64,000 nt of DNA, taken from the NCBI GenBank assembly GCA_003278765.1, contig QCDK01000006.1:1-64000 (forward strand), in the 5' to 3' direction. A program made the position numbers and the translations under genes. How positions within the stretch are numbered: the first letter of the stretch is position 1; each line of letters begins with the position of its first letter. This document shows positions 9,834 through 19,355 of this stretch, piece by piece. The stretch comes from Prochlorococcus sp. AG-355-G23. GTDB lineage: Bacteria; Cyanobacteriota; Cyanobacteriia; PCC-6307; Cyanobiaceae. The notes below the pieces were generated by a model. That model worked only from the letters and a program-made list of their open reading frames with translations, searched no databases and had not been told where the DNA came from.

Positions 9834-10157
9834 TTAAGAATTAATTAATTTTCCTAGGATATATAAAAAAGAATTAGTTAAAGAAAAAATTACAGTTAAT
9901 AGTGATGCAATAACGGGTAATAAATTGAACCACAATTGCGAAGTTGTCATTTTTGAATCAATTGGCAGAAAATTGGCTCCTTTTTTAATTCTTATTTGTA
10001 ACCAAAAAATAGATAATGGATAAATAATTTTTGAGAAAGTTATTATCAATGAAGGCAAAATACCTTGTTTTGAATAAAGTATAAATCCTGAAAAAAAGTA
10101 TAACGCCCAGATTAGAACCCTTTGAATCAGAATTAATCCCTTGCTTTTGCCAGACAT
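9834..10157 (-). CDS. Hypothetical membrane protein
   Basis: 107 aa, three hydrophobic segments. Confidence 0.6.
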   Translation of the reverse strand: MSGKSKGLILIQRVLIWALYFFSGFILYSKQGILPSLIITFSKIIYPLSIFWLQIRIKKGANFLPIDSKMTTSQLWFNLLPVIASLLTVIFSLTNSFLYILGKLINS

Positions 10158-10159
10158 TA

Positions 10160-10636
10160 TTAATTTAATTTTATAGTTTTAGTCATTTTATATCTTTCAA
10201 AAAAAATGTTATTTATAATGACTTTTTCTTTACGTATAATTTTCCATTCATTTTTAAGAAACAATTCATAACTTATTAAGCTCGCTTCAGTATAAAGAGA
10301 TTCTATACCTTCTTTCTCTGCTTCATCTTCTAATTTATGAAGTAACTTAGAGCCGTAGCCTTTTCTTTGGAATTTACCTTTGCAGTAAAATAGCGCAATC
10401 CTATTGAGGGGATATCTTGTAGCAAAAGCAAAAATAATTCCTTGATTACTTATAAGCCATCCTTTTCCTTTAATTATTGACTTATCAAAATTTGGGTTAT
10501 TCCAAGCTTGGCTTGACCATGCTCTTTTTTGTTCTTGACTATAAATTTTTTCATCTAAAGATTGAATTGAATCAAAATAAACCTTCTTTAATTCCAGTTG
10601 ATCTTTAATGGTAATTTGTCTTAAATTCATATACAA
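10160..10636 (-). CDS. GNAT-family N-acetyltransferase
   Basis: GKFQRKGYGSKLLHKLEDEAEKEGIESLYTEAS motif A. Confidence 0.85.
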   Translation of the reverse strand: MYMNLRQITIKDQLELKKVYFDSIQSLDEKIYSQEQKRAWSSQAWNNPNFDKSIIKGKGWLISNQGIIFAFATRYPLNRIALFYCKGKFQRKGYGSKLLHKLEDEAEKEGIESLYTEASLISYELFLKNEWKIIRKEKVIINNIFFERYKMTKTIKLN

Positions 10637-10650
10637 ATCTTTTATTTAAT

Positions 10651-11331
10651 ATGCCTAGTAAAAATATAGTCGCAATTGGGGGAGGAGGGTTTGGACGTTC
10701 GTTAGGCTCTCTTGAAATTGAAAAATATATAGTTTCTTTAAGTAATAAAAAAAGACCTAAAATTTGCTTTATTCCAACAGCATCAGGCGATAGTAGTTTA
10801 TACAAACTAAATTTTTATAGAGCATTTTCTACACTTGATTGTATAACAAGCCATATTGACTTCTTTTCTAGAACAGAAAACTTAGAAGAGAAAGTTCTAA
10901 CTCAAGACATCATTTATGTTGGCGGAGGAAATACAAAAAGTATGTTGGCTGTTTGGAAAGAATGGAACTTACATAAAATTTTGCGAAATGCTTATGAAAA
11001 AGGAATTGTAATGAGTGGTGTAAGTGCTGGGGCTATTTGTTGGTTTGATAAAGGTATAACTGATTCTTATGCTAAAGAATTATCCATAATTGATTGCTTA
11101 GGTATAGTTGAAGGTGTTGCCTGCCCGCATTTCGATGAAGAGAAAGAGAGGGAGCCTTACGTTAATGATGTTATTCAGAGAGAAATTATTGAATCTTGTA
11201 TATGTATTGAGGGCAATTGTGCCTTGCATATTAAAAATGAATTTGACTATTTCTCAATTGATTTTGGTAATGGTAGAAACTGTTTTAGAGTTACAAGGGA
11301 AAATAATATTGTAATGAAAGAAATTCTTTGA
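10651..11331 (+). CDS. Peptidase E-like (S51 family) protein
   Basis: GGGNTKSMLAVWKEW and GVSAGAICWF nucleophile elbow. Confidence 0.88.
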   Translation: MPSKNIVAIGGGGFGRSLGSLEIEKYIVSLSNKKRPKICFIPTASGDSSLYKLNFYRAFSTLDCITSHIDFFSRTENLEEKVLTQDIIYVGGGNTKSMLAVWKEWNLHKILRNAYEKGIVMSGVSAGAICWFDKGITDSYAKELSIIDCLGIVEGVACPHFDEEKEREPYVNDVIQREIIESCICIEGNCALHIKNEFDYFSIDFGNGRNCFRVTRENNIVMKEIL

Positions 11332-11354
11332 AAAGAAAACATTTTTAATATATT

Positions 11355-11759
11355 TTAGATCTCATCATTCTTCGAGATAGAAGTAAATTCAATCCCTTTG
11401 TATTTTACGAAAGATGCAGTCCATACTTCTTTTGAGAGATTACCAAGGTATTTTAGAAACTGTTGTGTATCTCCATCTCTTATCCATTCAGATTTAATGA
11501 ATGGAAGCTCTTTCTGCATTCTTTTAGGATGCATATGAACAAGGAGCAAACCTTTTTCTTCAGAAGCCCTTTTTAAAGCACCTTCATCACTTCTTTGAAA
11601 AACTCTCATTAGAAGATTTAGAATTACCTCTTCGCCAAGTTTCTTGAAATTTTCCGATTCCTCTAAATTATCTTTAATTTCTTTACCTCCAAGAGGCATT
11701 GCTCTAACTAAGTTTTGCTCAATTAAAGCTATTGCAATTAGATAATCTTGGCTAGCCAT
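11355..11759 (-). CDS. Conserved hypothetical protein
   Basis: 134-aa ORF, ATG. Confidence 0.65.
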   Translation of the reverse strand: MASQDYLIAIALIEQNLVRAMPLGGKEIKDNLEESENFKKLGEEVILNLLMRVFQRSDEGALKRASEEKGLLLVHMHPKRMQKELPFIKSEWIRDGDTQQFLKYLGNLSKEVWTASFVKYKGIEFTSISKNDEI

Positions 11760-11924
11760 ATTCTAAAATAATACTTTTTTTATTCTAACCTCTCGAGTTC
11801 ATCAAAATCTTTTATAGATTAAATATGCGATAAGAAGATAGTAAATAATTTATTAATTATTTTCCAATACAATTAAAATATTGCTTTTTCATTTTAATTA
11901 GTAAAATTAAAAAATTTATTTGTT

Positions 11925-12158
11925 ATGAGGTTTTTTGTATTTTTATTTTCCGGTATTTTTGTAGGTCTTTATTTATCATGGCCCGGTTTAGTAATGCCAG
12001 AAAATTGGAAATGTTTTAATCAAATTATTGCAAAATCTGCAGAAGATAAAATTTCTTTTAAAGCTGCATTAGAAATTTCCCCCAGTTATTTTCTAAAGTC
12101 TAAGAATAAAAAGACGACTTCCAAAATAAGAATCGTAGCAGATGCTTGTTTTCGTTAA
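11925..12158 (+). CDS. Small signal-anchored hypothetical protein
   Basis: N-terminal hydrophobic MRFFVFLFSGIFVGLYLSWPG. Confidence 0.6.
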   Translation: MRFFVFLFSGIFVGLYLSWPGLVMPENWKCFNQIIAKSAEDKISFKAALEISPSYFLKSKNKKTTSKIRIVADACFR

Positions 12159-12190
12159 TATGTTGAGTGATTAAAAATGATTACTAAATA

Positions 12191-12985
12191 ATGAACAATA
12201 ATATAAGATTTGAATTATCGTTTAAAAATATTTCTCAATTAGAAGATAAACTTAATTTCTGCAAGTTAAATAATATCAAAAATATCAATATTCCATGTAA
12301 AGGACTTATAAAGAAGGATTTATTTAATTCAACTATTAAATATATATCAAAAAACTATAATGAATTTAATGTGACCTATCATTATAGTCTTTATCATCAA
12401 TATTCAAAAAATAAAGAAAAATCGTATCAGGATTTTTTTGATTTTGTTAAAAGTTCTCAGACTAATAAAAATTATGAAATTCTGCTTGTGTCGGGATCAA
12501 ATAAGAAAAAAAACTTTGACACAGTTGATGTATTAGATTATTTAAAAAAAGAAAAAAATTTAAAAGTTAAATTAGGTATAGCTTACAATCCATATTTGAA
12601 AAAATATTATAATATTTCTTCAGAGAGAGGAAGGTTCAAAAAAAAAATTACAACTGGGTTAATAAATTCAATTTGGTTTCAATATGGAACAGATATTAAA
12701 GTTCTTCAGAATGAAGTGACTTATCTTAAAAACGTTGCAAAAGATGAATTAAATTTATTTGGAAGTTTATTTATTCCTTCTAAACAATTTATAGCACGGT
12801 TTAAATTCCGTCCTTGGAAAGAGGTATATATATCTAAAAAGTGTTTATATTCCTTGGAGAATTTTTTTGATTTCACAACTGATTTAGTTAGTTTTTATAA
12901 AAAAAATAATATTACACCTTTAATTGAAACTGATTTTTCATCATCAGAGAAACTTGATTCTGTTTATAGTTTTTATAGAAAATGA
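12191..12985 (+). CDS. Methylenetetrahydrofolate-reductase-like TIM-barrel protein (tentative)
   Basis: Pattern VTYHYSLYHQY…ILLVSGS…LGIAYNPY…FQYGTDIKVLQNE…LFGSLFIPSKQ suggests MTHFR-like barrel. Confidence 0.5.
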   Translation: MNNNIRFELSFKNISQLEDKLNFCKLNNIKNINIPCKGLIKKDLFNSTIKYISKNYNEFNVTYHYSLYHQYSKNKEKSYQDFFDFVKSSQTNKNYEILLVSGSNKKKNFDTVDVLDYLKKEKNLKVKLGIAYNPYLKKYYNISSERGRFKKKITTGLINSIWFQYGTDIKVLQNEVTYLKNVAKDELNLFGSLFIPSKQFIARFKFRPWKEVYISKKCLYSLENFFDFTTDLVSFYKKNNITPLIETDFSSSEKLDSVYSFYRK

Positions 12986-13012
12986 AAGATAATTTCTGTC
13001 AATATTAAACCT

Positions 13013-14179
13013 ATGAAAAGTGATGTTACATATGACTTACTAATAATAGGTGGAGGTATATCTGCGTGCGTTTTCGCTGCGAAGTATCTGAAAAATAATA
13101 TTACAAAAAAAGTTGGATTAATTGAAATTGGACGTGGACTTGGAGGAAGATCAAGTACAAGAATAAGCAAAAAATATGAAGGTTGGAAACTAAACCATGG
13201 TTCTCCAAATTTTAATATATCTAACAGTAAAAATAATCTTCTATTAAAAAGTTATATTGATGAATTATTGGAAAATGAATATATAAAAATTGACGACTCA
13301 GAAATATTTTTTTTAAATGAAGATTCTAACTTCGAAACCATAAAAAAATCTGAATTTTCTTGTGGGATTAATTATTTATCTTTAGATTCCATGAGTGAAT
13401 TTTCGAAAAAGATAATTGAGTCAAATAATTTGAAAGAGGAAATTGATTTTTTCTTTGAAACTTTAATTGTTGATATGAAGTTTAATGATAAGGAATGGTT
13501 ACTAACATCAAAAAATGGCGAGAAATTCAAGTCTAAATATCTAATTTGTTCAACTAATCTGTTGTTACATAAAAGGTCTTTAAAAATATTAAACGTAAAT
13601 CAAATTCCATTAAGAAAAGCAATTCCTATAAATAGTGATAAAAAAATTGATTTACTATTAAATTCCTTAGAAGAACAAACATTTATTCCCAGGTTAACTT
13701 TTTTAATTTATACAAATGAAAATTATAGTTATAAAGATTATTATTCTAAAAAACAAAGGTATTTTTATTTAAAAAATAATTTAGAAAAAAAATATAGATT
13801 TGAAAGAATTATTTTTCAGCTGCAAGATAATAATAAATTAGGAATTGTAATACATTCAAAAAACGCAGAGTTAATTAATTCTTATATAAGTACAAAAGAT
13901 GTGGAGGTTTTTAAACAAAAAATAATTACAAATTTCAATAAACTGTTTGAAGAGAATTCTTTAGTAAATAAATTAACTTTTGATGAAAAAATATCAATTA
14001 TGAAATGGAGAGCTTCACAGCCTTCTGGCCTCGCCGTACCATTATCTCTACAATTAAGTAGAAAATATAAAATTGGTTTTTGCGGAGACTGGTTTGAAGG
14101 TGATGGATTTGGCAGAATTGAAGGCTCAATTTTAAGTGCTTTAATATTAGAGAAAAAAATTAAAGACTTAATTAAATGA
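13013..14179 (+). CDS. FAD-dependent oxidoreductase, renalase/amine-oxidase-like
   Basis: DLLIIGGGISACVFA Rossmann motif, GRGLGGRSSTR, C-terminal CGDWFEGDGFGRIEGSILSA. Confidence 0.8.
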   Translation: MKSDVTYDLLIIGGGISACVFAAKYLKNNITKKVGLIEIGRGLGGRSSTRISKKYEGWKLNHGSPNFNISNSKNNLLLKSYIDELLENEYIKIDDSEIFFLNEDSNFETIKKSEFSCGINYLSLDSMSEFSKKIIESNNLKEEIDFFFETLIVDMKFNDKEWLLTSKNGEKFKSKYLICSTNLLLHKRSLKILNVNQIPLRKAIPINSDKKIDLLLNSLEEQTFIPRLTFLIYTNENYSYKDYYSKKQRYFYLKNNLEKKYRFERIIFQLQDNNKLGIVIHSKNAELINSYISTKDVEVFKQKIITNFNKLFEENSLVNKLTFDEKISIMKWRASQPSGLAVPLSLQLSRKYKIGFCGDWFEGDGFGRIEGSILSALILEKKIKDLIK

Positions 14180-14765
14180 TTTTTTTCAGAATGTGATCTA
14201 TATCAGTGTTCTTTTCAATAATGAATTTATTTGTATTATTTTTTATGTTATTAGATTTGAATTTTTTATAATAAATGCTCCATGACTTTAAGAAATCATT
14301 CGTAGCTTGTTTTTTATCCTTCCCCCTTTCTTTTATATCTCTTTGGACAACTCTTCTCATGCACTCATTTTTTTTAGTTTTTATTTCTAAAAAAATATAA
14401 TCCTTATTATTTAAAGTGTTTGAGAATTCGTTAGCAAATATACCCTCAACAATTAAAAAACTAATATTATTTGTTTCGTTAAATATATTTTGAATTGTTT
14501 TCTTTTTGAAATTATAATAACGATCACAGATTGAAATTCCATTCTTATAAATAAAATCAAAATCTTTTTTGAATAGTTCGTTATTAAAACTAATACTTCT
14601 ATCAAAAAAACCTTCTACAAATTTTGGTAGTAATTTACTTATTAACCCTGTCTTATAGTAATTGTCGGTACTTAACACAATACCATTTTTAATTTTTTTT
14701 ATTATTTGATTTGATAAAGTTGTTTTCCCGCTTCCGGAAGGTCCACTTATAAAAATAAGCTTCAT
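14172..14765 (-). CDS. Uridine-kinase-like P-loop kinase
   Basis: FISGPSGSGKTTLSNQI Walker A, LSTDNYYKTG, LIVEGIFA. Confidence 0.8.
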   Translation of the reverse strand: MKLIFISGPSGSGKTTLSNQIIKKIKNGIVLSTDNYYKTGLISKLLPKFVEGFFDRSISFNNELFKKDFDFIYKNGISICDRYYNFKKKTIQNIFNETNNISFLIVEGIFANEFSNTLNNKDYIFLEIKTKKNECMRRVVQRDIKERGKDKKQATNDFLKSWSIYYKKFKSNNIKNNTNKFIIEKNTDIDHILKKII

Positions 14766-15025
14766 TTTTATGATCTGTTCTTTAATGAAATTTTAACTTT
14801 ACTTTTAACAAATTCCTTTAAATTTTGAATATACATTTTATCTCTTTTTTTTAATAATTAAAAATACCTTGCAATGGTTAGAAAGCTTGCATAAATATTA
14901 AATGTGTGTCTTTATATAATTGTAAATAAATTATTTCTAAGCAGTTAGTTTCTGTCTTGTTATTAATTCCTCTGGAATTTGATAATATTGAACTGAATAG
15001 TTAATTTTATTACTTATATATTGCA

Positions 15026-15349
15026 ATGATTTCTAAATTTCTCAGCAAACTAAAATCAATTTTATTTAAAAGTGCAGTAACCCCTGAAACTCCTTTAAAG
15101 AAAGAAAAAAAAGCAGCAAAGACTGCAAAAACAAAAACAAAAACAAAAACAAAAACAAAAGGAGTAAATTCTAAGAAAAATATTGAAACTTTGACTAAAC
15201 TTCCAGGTGTTGGAGCAAAAAGCGCAAAAGCTTTGTATGAAGCTGGTTTTAAAACAACAAAGGCAGTTATCGCTGCAGATGAAAAAGATCTTCTTGCTGT
15301 GTCAGGAGTTGGAATAAATCTTGTTAAGAAGCTTAAAAAGCTTAAGTAG
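15026..15349 (+). CDS. Helix-hairpin-helix protein with Lys/Thr/Ala-rich low-complexity N-terminal arm
   Basis: LTKLPGVGAKSAKALYEAGF…LLAVSGVGINLVKKLKKLK; KTKTKTKTKTK tract. Confidence 0.75.
   Translation: MISKFLSKLKSILFKSAVTPETPLKKEKKAAKTAKTKTKTKTKTKGVNSKKNIETLTKLPGVGAKSAKALYEAGFKTTKAVIAADEKDLLAVSGVGINLVKKLKKLK
15126..15160 (+). repeat. In-frame hexanucleotide microsatellite (AAAACA)n, about 5 copies
   Basis: aaaaacaaaaacaaaaacaaaaacaaaaacaaaa; encodes KT repeats. Confidence 0.85.
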
Positions 15350-15428
15350 TTAAAATTTTAATTTTAAACCTTTTAGAAAAAATTTGTTATATCAACTCAT
15401 ATTCAAAAAATTTATGAGAAATAGCAGA

Positions 15429-15605
15429 CTATCTTCTTCTTGCTTTTCTTCTCTGTTGCAACTTTCTTTTATATTTTTCAATAGGCGTTTCGTGATGTCT
15501 AAGTCTTTTTAAATCTGCAAAGATTCCCGACTTAGATACTTGTCTTTTAAATCTTCTAAGGGCTGACTCGATTCCCTCGTTCTCTCCAACTGTAACTTGT
15601 GTCAA
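15429..15605 (-). CDS. rpsU: 30S ribosomal protein S21 (TTG start)
   Basis: [58 protein letters not shown]; missed in the track. Confidence 0.95.
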
Positions 15606-15690
15606 AATTTTCTAAATAAGTTTTATTCTAGCACCTCAACAGATATATTTGAACTCAAAACTTCTAATTGAGGGTTAATGGTTTATTTGG

Positions 15691-16149
15691 CTAATTTTTT
15701 GCCCACTCCATAAATCTTTTTTTATTACTTTTTATGTCTTGTAATGATTCAAAATAATATTTTTCCCAATTATTTTTAGGCAGGCCAAGAAATAACATTA
15801 GATTTAATGGATATTGATCGCTATCTGAACAATTTCTAAAATCATCCCTGAATAAAAAGATTTCTTTCTTTAAAGCAATTGCGATACCCAATTCAATCAT
15901 TACTCCTTCGTCTGGAGGATTTCCATTAACAATCGCAAAAATACAATCACATTCTTTTAAATCATCGAAATTACTATTTGCAACTTCATGTGCCCATCGA
16001 CTTTTTTGTTGTGTTAATGGTTTTGCTCTCTCAAAAGGTTCATATACTTCTACATTTAAATCATTAAAGATTTCTATAAATTCATTTAAGAGGGTTTTAG
16101 TTTGTTTTGAAAATCCATATGGATTAGCTAAATATAATTTCTTTCTCAA
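15691..16149 (-). CDS. Nucleoside 2-deoxyribosyltransferase
   Basis: KLYLANPYGFS…NGNPPDEGVMIELGIAIALKK. Confidence 0.88.
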   Translation of the reverse strand: MRKKLYLANPYGFSKQTKTLLNEFIEIFNDLNVEVYEPFERAKPLTQQKSRWAHEVANSNFDDLKECDCIFAIVNGNPPDEGVMIELGIAIALKKEIFLFRDDFRNCSDSDQYPLNLMLFLGLPKNNWEKYYFESLQDIKSNKKRFMEWAKN

Positions 16150-16541
16150 ATTAAACCTCTTTTTTTGATGTAATCTGCGCGGTCACTTTTTGAATTTAAG
16201 GTATTTTCCCAAGGGAAAATAATCCATTGACTTTTTTTTGTTACATGTACTGTATTCCACCATGTAGGTTTGACTTTACTAAATAATACGAAAAACATTA
16301 CTCCTTCAATATTTTTAAAGGTCGTCAATGTAATGCCTGTTTCATAAACATCATCTACTATTAGTGAATTCTTTATTGGTTCTGAAATCAATTCAATTTT
16401 TAATTTATGGCTTAGTGCTACAGCAAGACATAATCCACCACGAGGAACTCCATATATTCCAGAAAATTCCTTAAACCTACATTTATTAGCTATTTGTTCT
16501 ACGCTCTTATCAAATTCGCTCCAAGTAAAATAACTTATCAT
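16146..16541 (-). CDS. Purine-type phosphoribosyltransferase (start corrected to MISYFTW)
   Basis: GIYGVPRGGLCLA and SLIVDDVYETGIT PRPP-binding loop. Confidence 0.8.
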   Translation of the reverse strand: MISYFTWSEFDKSVEQIANKCRFKEFSGIYGVPRGGLCLAVALSHKLKIELISEPIKNSLIVDDVYETGITLTTFKNIEGVMFFVLFSKVKPTWWNTVHVTKKSQWIIFPWENTLNSKSDRADYIKKRGLI

Positions 16542-16542
16542 C

Positions 16543-16728
16543 TTATTTTTTGTATTTTTCTGATGTAGTAGCGTAATTTGAAGCAATTACACTTAAAAGT
16601 GCTACTACTTGCTCATTGGGACAATTAGTATTTTTTTTTAAATTTTCACATTCATTTAATATCTTGGCATATGTATCCTCAACTATCCCATTCATTTGAT
16701 CGATACTAAAAGAATATGGTTTATTCAT
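16543..16728 (-). CDS. Hypothetical protein (MNKPYSFSIDQ…); start corrected inside ORF 16543-16812
   Basis: Tightly packed between neighbours in the operon. Confidence 0.6.
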   Translation of the reverse strand: MNKPYSFSIDQMNGIVEDTYAKILNECENLKKNTNCPNEQVVALLSVIASNYATTSEKYKK

Positions 16729-16802
16729 TTTTAAATTATTAGTTATTTTATTTTTACTTAAATATCCAACGAAGTAAATATTTTTAGTATTTGAAGATAA
16801 AA

Positions 16803-17306
16803 TTATTCCCACATGGGGGTATTTAATTTTTCATTTTTAAGTGAAGAAGGAACATAAGTATGTAAAGCTTCAATTTTTATAGCCCATTTTTTAGAGTTTC
16901 CCTTTAAACTTTTGCTCTCAATAAGGTTTTTTAGGGGAATCCTTTTTCTAACTTTAAGAAGTCCTAAACAAGCTTCCCAGGCTTCATTATTTTTATAAAT
17001 ATCTAACCAAAAATCAAAAATATTTTCCAAGATTTCTAAAGGTATATCAAATGGAATCCCCATTGAAGGTCTTGCAATTAAATATTTTTTGCTTCTTAGT
17101 TCATTTAATAAATTATTTACGTTTAAATTAATAGCTAAAAGAATATCTTCTGCTGATTCATTACCTATTAATTCTTTTCTATGGCAATCTAAAAGATTTT
17201 CATCCTCAAGGATATTATCATCGCAATTTTTTATTCCCACAATCCAAAACCCTTCTCCATTATTCACTCCACTAGCAAGAAATAGATATTGAGGTGAATT
17301 CTCCAA
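16803..17306 (-). CDS. Hypothetical protein
   Basis: 167-aa ORF, ATG, same orientation as the salvage genes. Confidence 0.7.
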   Translation of the reverse strand: MENSPQYLFLASGVNNGEGFWIVGIKNCDDNILEDENLLDCHRKELIGNESAEDILLAINLNVNNLLNELRSKKYLIARPSMGIPFDIPLEILENIFDFWLDIYKNNEAWEACLGLLKVRKRIPLKNLIESKSLKGNSKKWAIKIEALHTYVPSSLKNEKLNTPMWE

Positions 17307-17432
17307 GATTTCAAATTATTTTTTTCCATTATTAACATTTTTTTGCTTGATATGAAAATAATTTAGCCCTGCAATTAACAATATGAAGTCCTCGTAATTA
17401 AATTTTTATTGTTATATTTAGATTTTAAGAAA

Positions 17433-17546
17433 ATGTTTAATTTAAGAGAACTAAAACTAATGTTTTTAGATCCTACTGATTTAATAATTAATAATATAAA
17501 TAAATATCTTTATAGTAATAAAGCAATTAGATTTATTTTTTCTTAG
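17433..17546 (+). CDS. Possible small protein (MFNLRELKLMFLDPTDLIINNINKYLYSNKAIRFIFS)
   Basis: 37-aa ATG ORF, overlaps the end of the convergent gene. Confidence 0.25.
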   Translation: MFNLRELKLMFLDPTDLIINNINKYLYSNKAIRFIFS

Positions 17547-17760
17547 GAAATAATTTTCCTATTCTCTCCTTTTGCAAGTTCTCCTTTTTACTTCTTATTT
17601 TTTTATCTTCTAAGGATTCTTTATTAGTACTTACAGCATAAATAATATAGAAAATCATGCCAGTAAATATTAAACCTACAAAAATTATAAATATTCCTAA
17701 TGGTTCACTGGGACTAAATATTTTAAGATCTAAAGCTGTATTTAGGGAAATTATCATCAA
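17533..17760 (-). CDS. Small single-TM hypothetical protein
   Basis: 75 aa with TM and basic tail. Confidence 0.6.
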   Translation of the reverse strand: MMIISLNTALDLKIFSPSEPLGIFIIFVGLIFTGMIFYIIYAVSTNKESLEDKKIRSKKENLQKERIGKLFPKKK

Positions 17761-17793
17761 TAAACTAATTCCTTAAATAAATTTTATGGAAAT

Positions 17794-18027
17794 CTAATTG
17801 ATTTCCTCGTATCCAAAAAATGTTGCATTATCTGAATTTTTATACCCATTAGCGGCTTCCTGTGGGTTTTGACTGTCAATTTTTCTTGCTTTTGCATGAA
17901 TCATGTTGAATGGGAAAATCACAGCTCCTACAAAAAAATGAAGAATTAAGAAATCTGAAGGTAACCCATTTGTCCAATCAGGAAAAAATAGCAATGTCAT
18001 CAATGATTCGTACATATTTGTAATCAA
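17794..18027 (-). CDS. Conserved hypothetical small protein
   Basis: 77 aa, ATG, hydrophobic central segment. Confidence 0.6.
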   Translation of the reverse strand: MITNMYESLMTLLFFPDWTNGLPSDFLILHFFVGAVIFPFNMIHAKARKIDSQNPQEAANGYKNSDNATFFGYEEIN

Positions 18028-18180
18028 ATAAACCTCTGACTATTATTACTGAACTTATCGCAATACTTTTAATTATTAATAAATTGAAATTTAATTTTCT
18101 TTTTAATAATAATCAGATTTATTTGAAAAGACTATTTTAAAATACTATTATATTACTTATAAACTATCGATTAATAGCTG

Positions 18181-18582
18181 TTGTTAAAATTATTTTTTGT
18201 CTTACTTTTATTTATAATTTTTGAATTAAAACCTGCAGTAGGTTTAGCTTTTGATACGTCCGATCCTAGTGTTAGTTTGCTCCAAAATAGGATCTCTAAT
18301 AACTTCTCAAAAAAATATTGCAATGCTGTCCAAAATGGTCTTTCTAAAGATGAAGCAATGAAATCAGCTATAGTAAAAACTGAAAACATTATATCTTTCT
18401 CTTACAATCCTCAAAAAAAATGGATTGAGAAAAGTGACTTGGCAAATCAAATTTCATCGCAAGTAGTAAATGATTGCGGACGTTCAATTGGATTGATTGG
18501 AAATGAGGGGATTAAGTATTTTAAATCATATTTTCTAGAAATTTACGAAAAAACTACTCCTGACAAAAATTTTTCAAGATAG
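18181..18582 (+). CDS. Hypothetical secreted protein (TTG start)
   Basis: N-terminal signal peptide MLKLFFVLLLFIIFELKPAVGLA. Confidence 0.65.
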   Translation: MLKLFFVLLLFIIFELKPAVGLAFDTSDPSVSLLQNRISNNFSKKYCNAVQNGLSKDEAMKSAIVKTENIISFSYNPQKKWIEKSDLANQISSQVVNDCGRSIGLIGNEGIKYFKSYFLEIYEKTTPDKNFSR

Positions 18583-18590
18583 ATTAGTAA

Positions 18591-18785
18591 ATGAATAATA
18601 TTTCAGACAAATTAGTAATGACAATCATATTGATTACTATTCTTTTTGTATTTGGATTGATTTTTTCAGTAAAATCTCCGGAGAGAAAGGTTATAGATTC
18701 ACCAATAATGTGGAAAGATGATTATTCTAATATCTCTTTTTTTAAAAGCAATAATATAATTTCAGAAAGAATAAGAATAATTTAA
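18591..18785 (+). CDS. Small single-TM hypothetical protein
   Basis: 64 aa, N-terminal TM. Confidence 0.5.
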   Translation: MNNISDKLVMTIILITILFVFGLIFSVKSPERKVIDSPIMWKDDYSNISFFKSNNIISERIRII

Positions 18786-18873
18786 TAAAAACATTTCTTA
18801 CTAAAATAAAGTATCTTGTTCAATTATATACAAAAATATTTTTTCGAATCTCAATCAATTTATCATTCATTGT

Positions 18874-19215
18874 TTAATTTAAGTATTTCAAAAGAACTGA
18901 GGCTAGTTTTAAATCATCATTAAACCAAGCTCTTATCGCCATAGCTCTTCGAGGATCATAAAAATTTTGTTTTCTGTACCAACTAAGAACTTCTGAATCT
19001 GATTTCTTCCCATTACATGACAAACAACATGGTACGCAATTAATAGTACTGCTAATCCCCCCTTTTGACATTGGGTGGAGATGGTCGAGTGATTCTGAGG
19101 TTTTACCGCAATAAATACATTTATAATTAGTAACTTTATTAAGTGACTCTCTCCAATTTTTATTACTTATCTTGGGACAAAACTGATCAAGGTAAATTGC
19201 ATCTTGTCTATGCAT
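18874..19215 (-). CDS. HNH endonuclease family protein (start corrected to MHRQDAI)
   Basis: CIYCGKTSESLDHLHPMSKGG…NCVPCCLSCNGKKSD. Confidence 0.88.
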   Translation of the reverse strand: MHRQDAIYLDQFCPKISNKNWRESLNKVTNYKCIYCGKTSESLDHLHPMSKGGISSTINCVPCCLSCNGKKSDSEVLSWYRKQNFYDPRRAMAIRAWFNDDLKLASVLLKYLN

Positions 19216-19355
19216 AAAATTCTTGATATTTTTTCTGATAATAACATTTTTTTTTAAAGTATGATTGAAAAAGATAAGATAAGACTTCTTAAAGCAAATG
19301 CTTCTTATGAAAAGAATAATTTTCACTTATTAATACAAAGGGCAATTTATAGTAA

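Noticed and set aside
10605-10805. Minus-strand ORF 10605-10805
   Set aside because: Antisense to the peptidase E-like gene start; Pro-rich shadow translation.
18874-19215. HNH gene as part of a restriction/defence system
   Set aside because: No methylase, specificity or helicase genes nearby; neighbours are small housekeeping-type genes.
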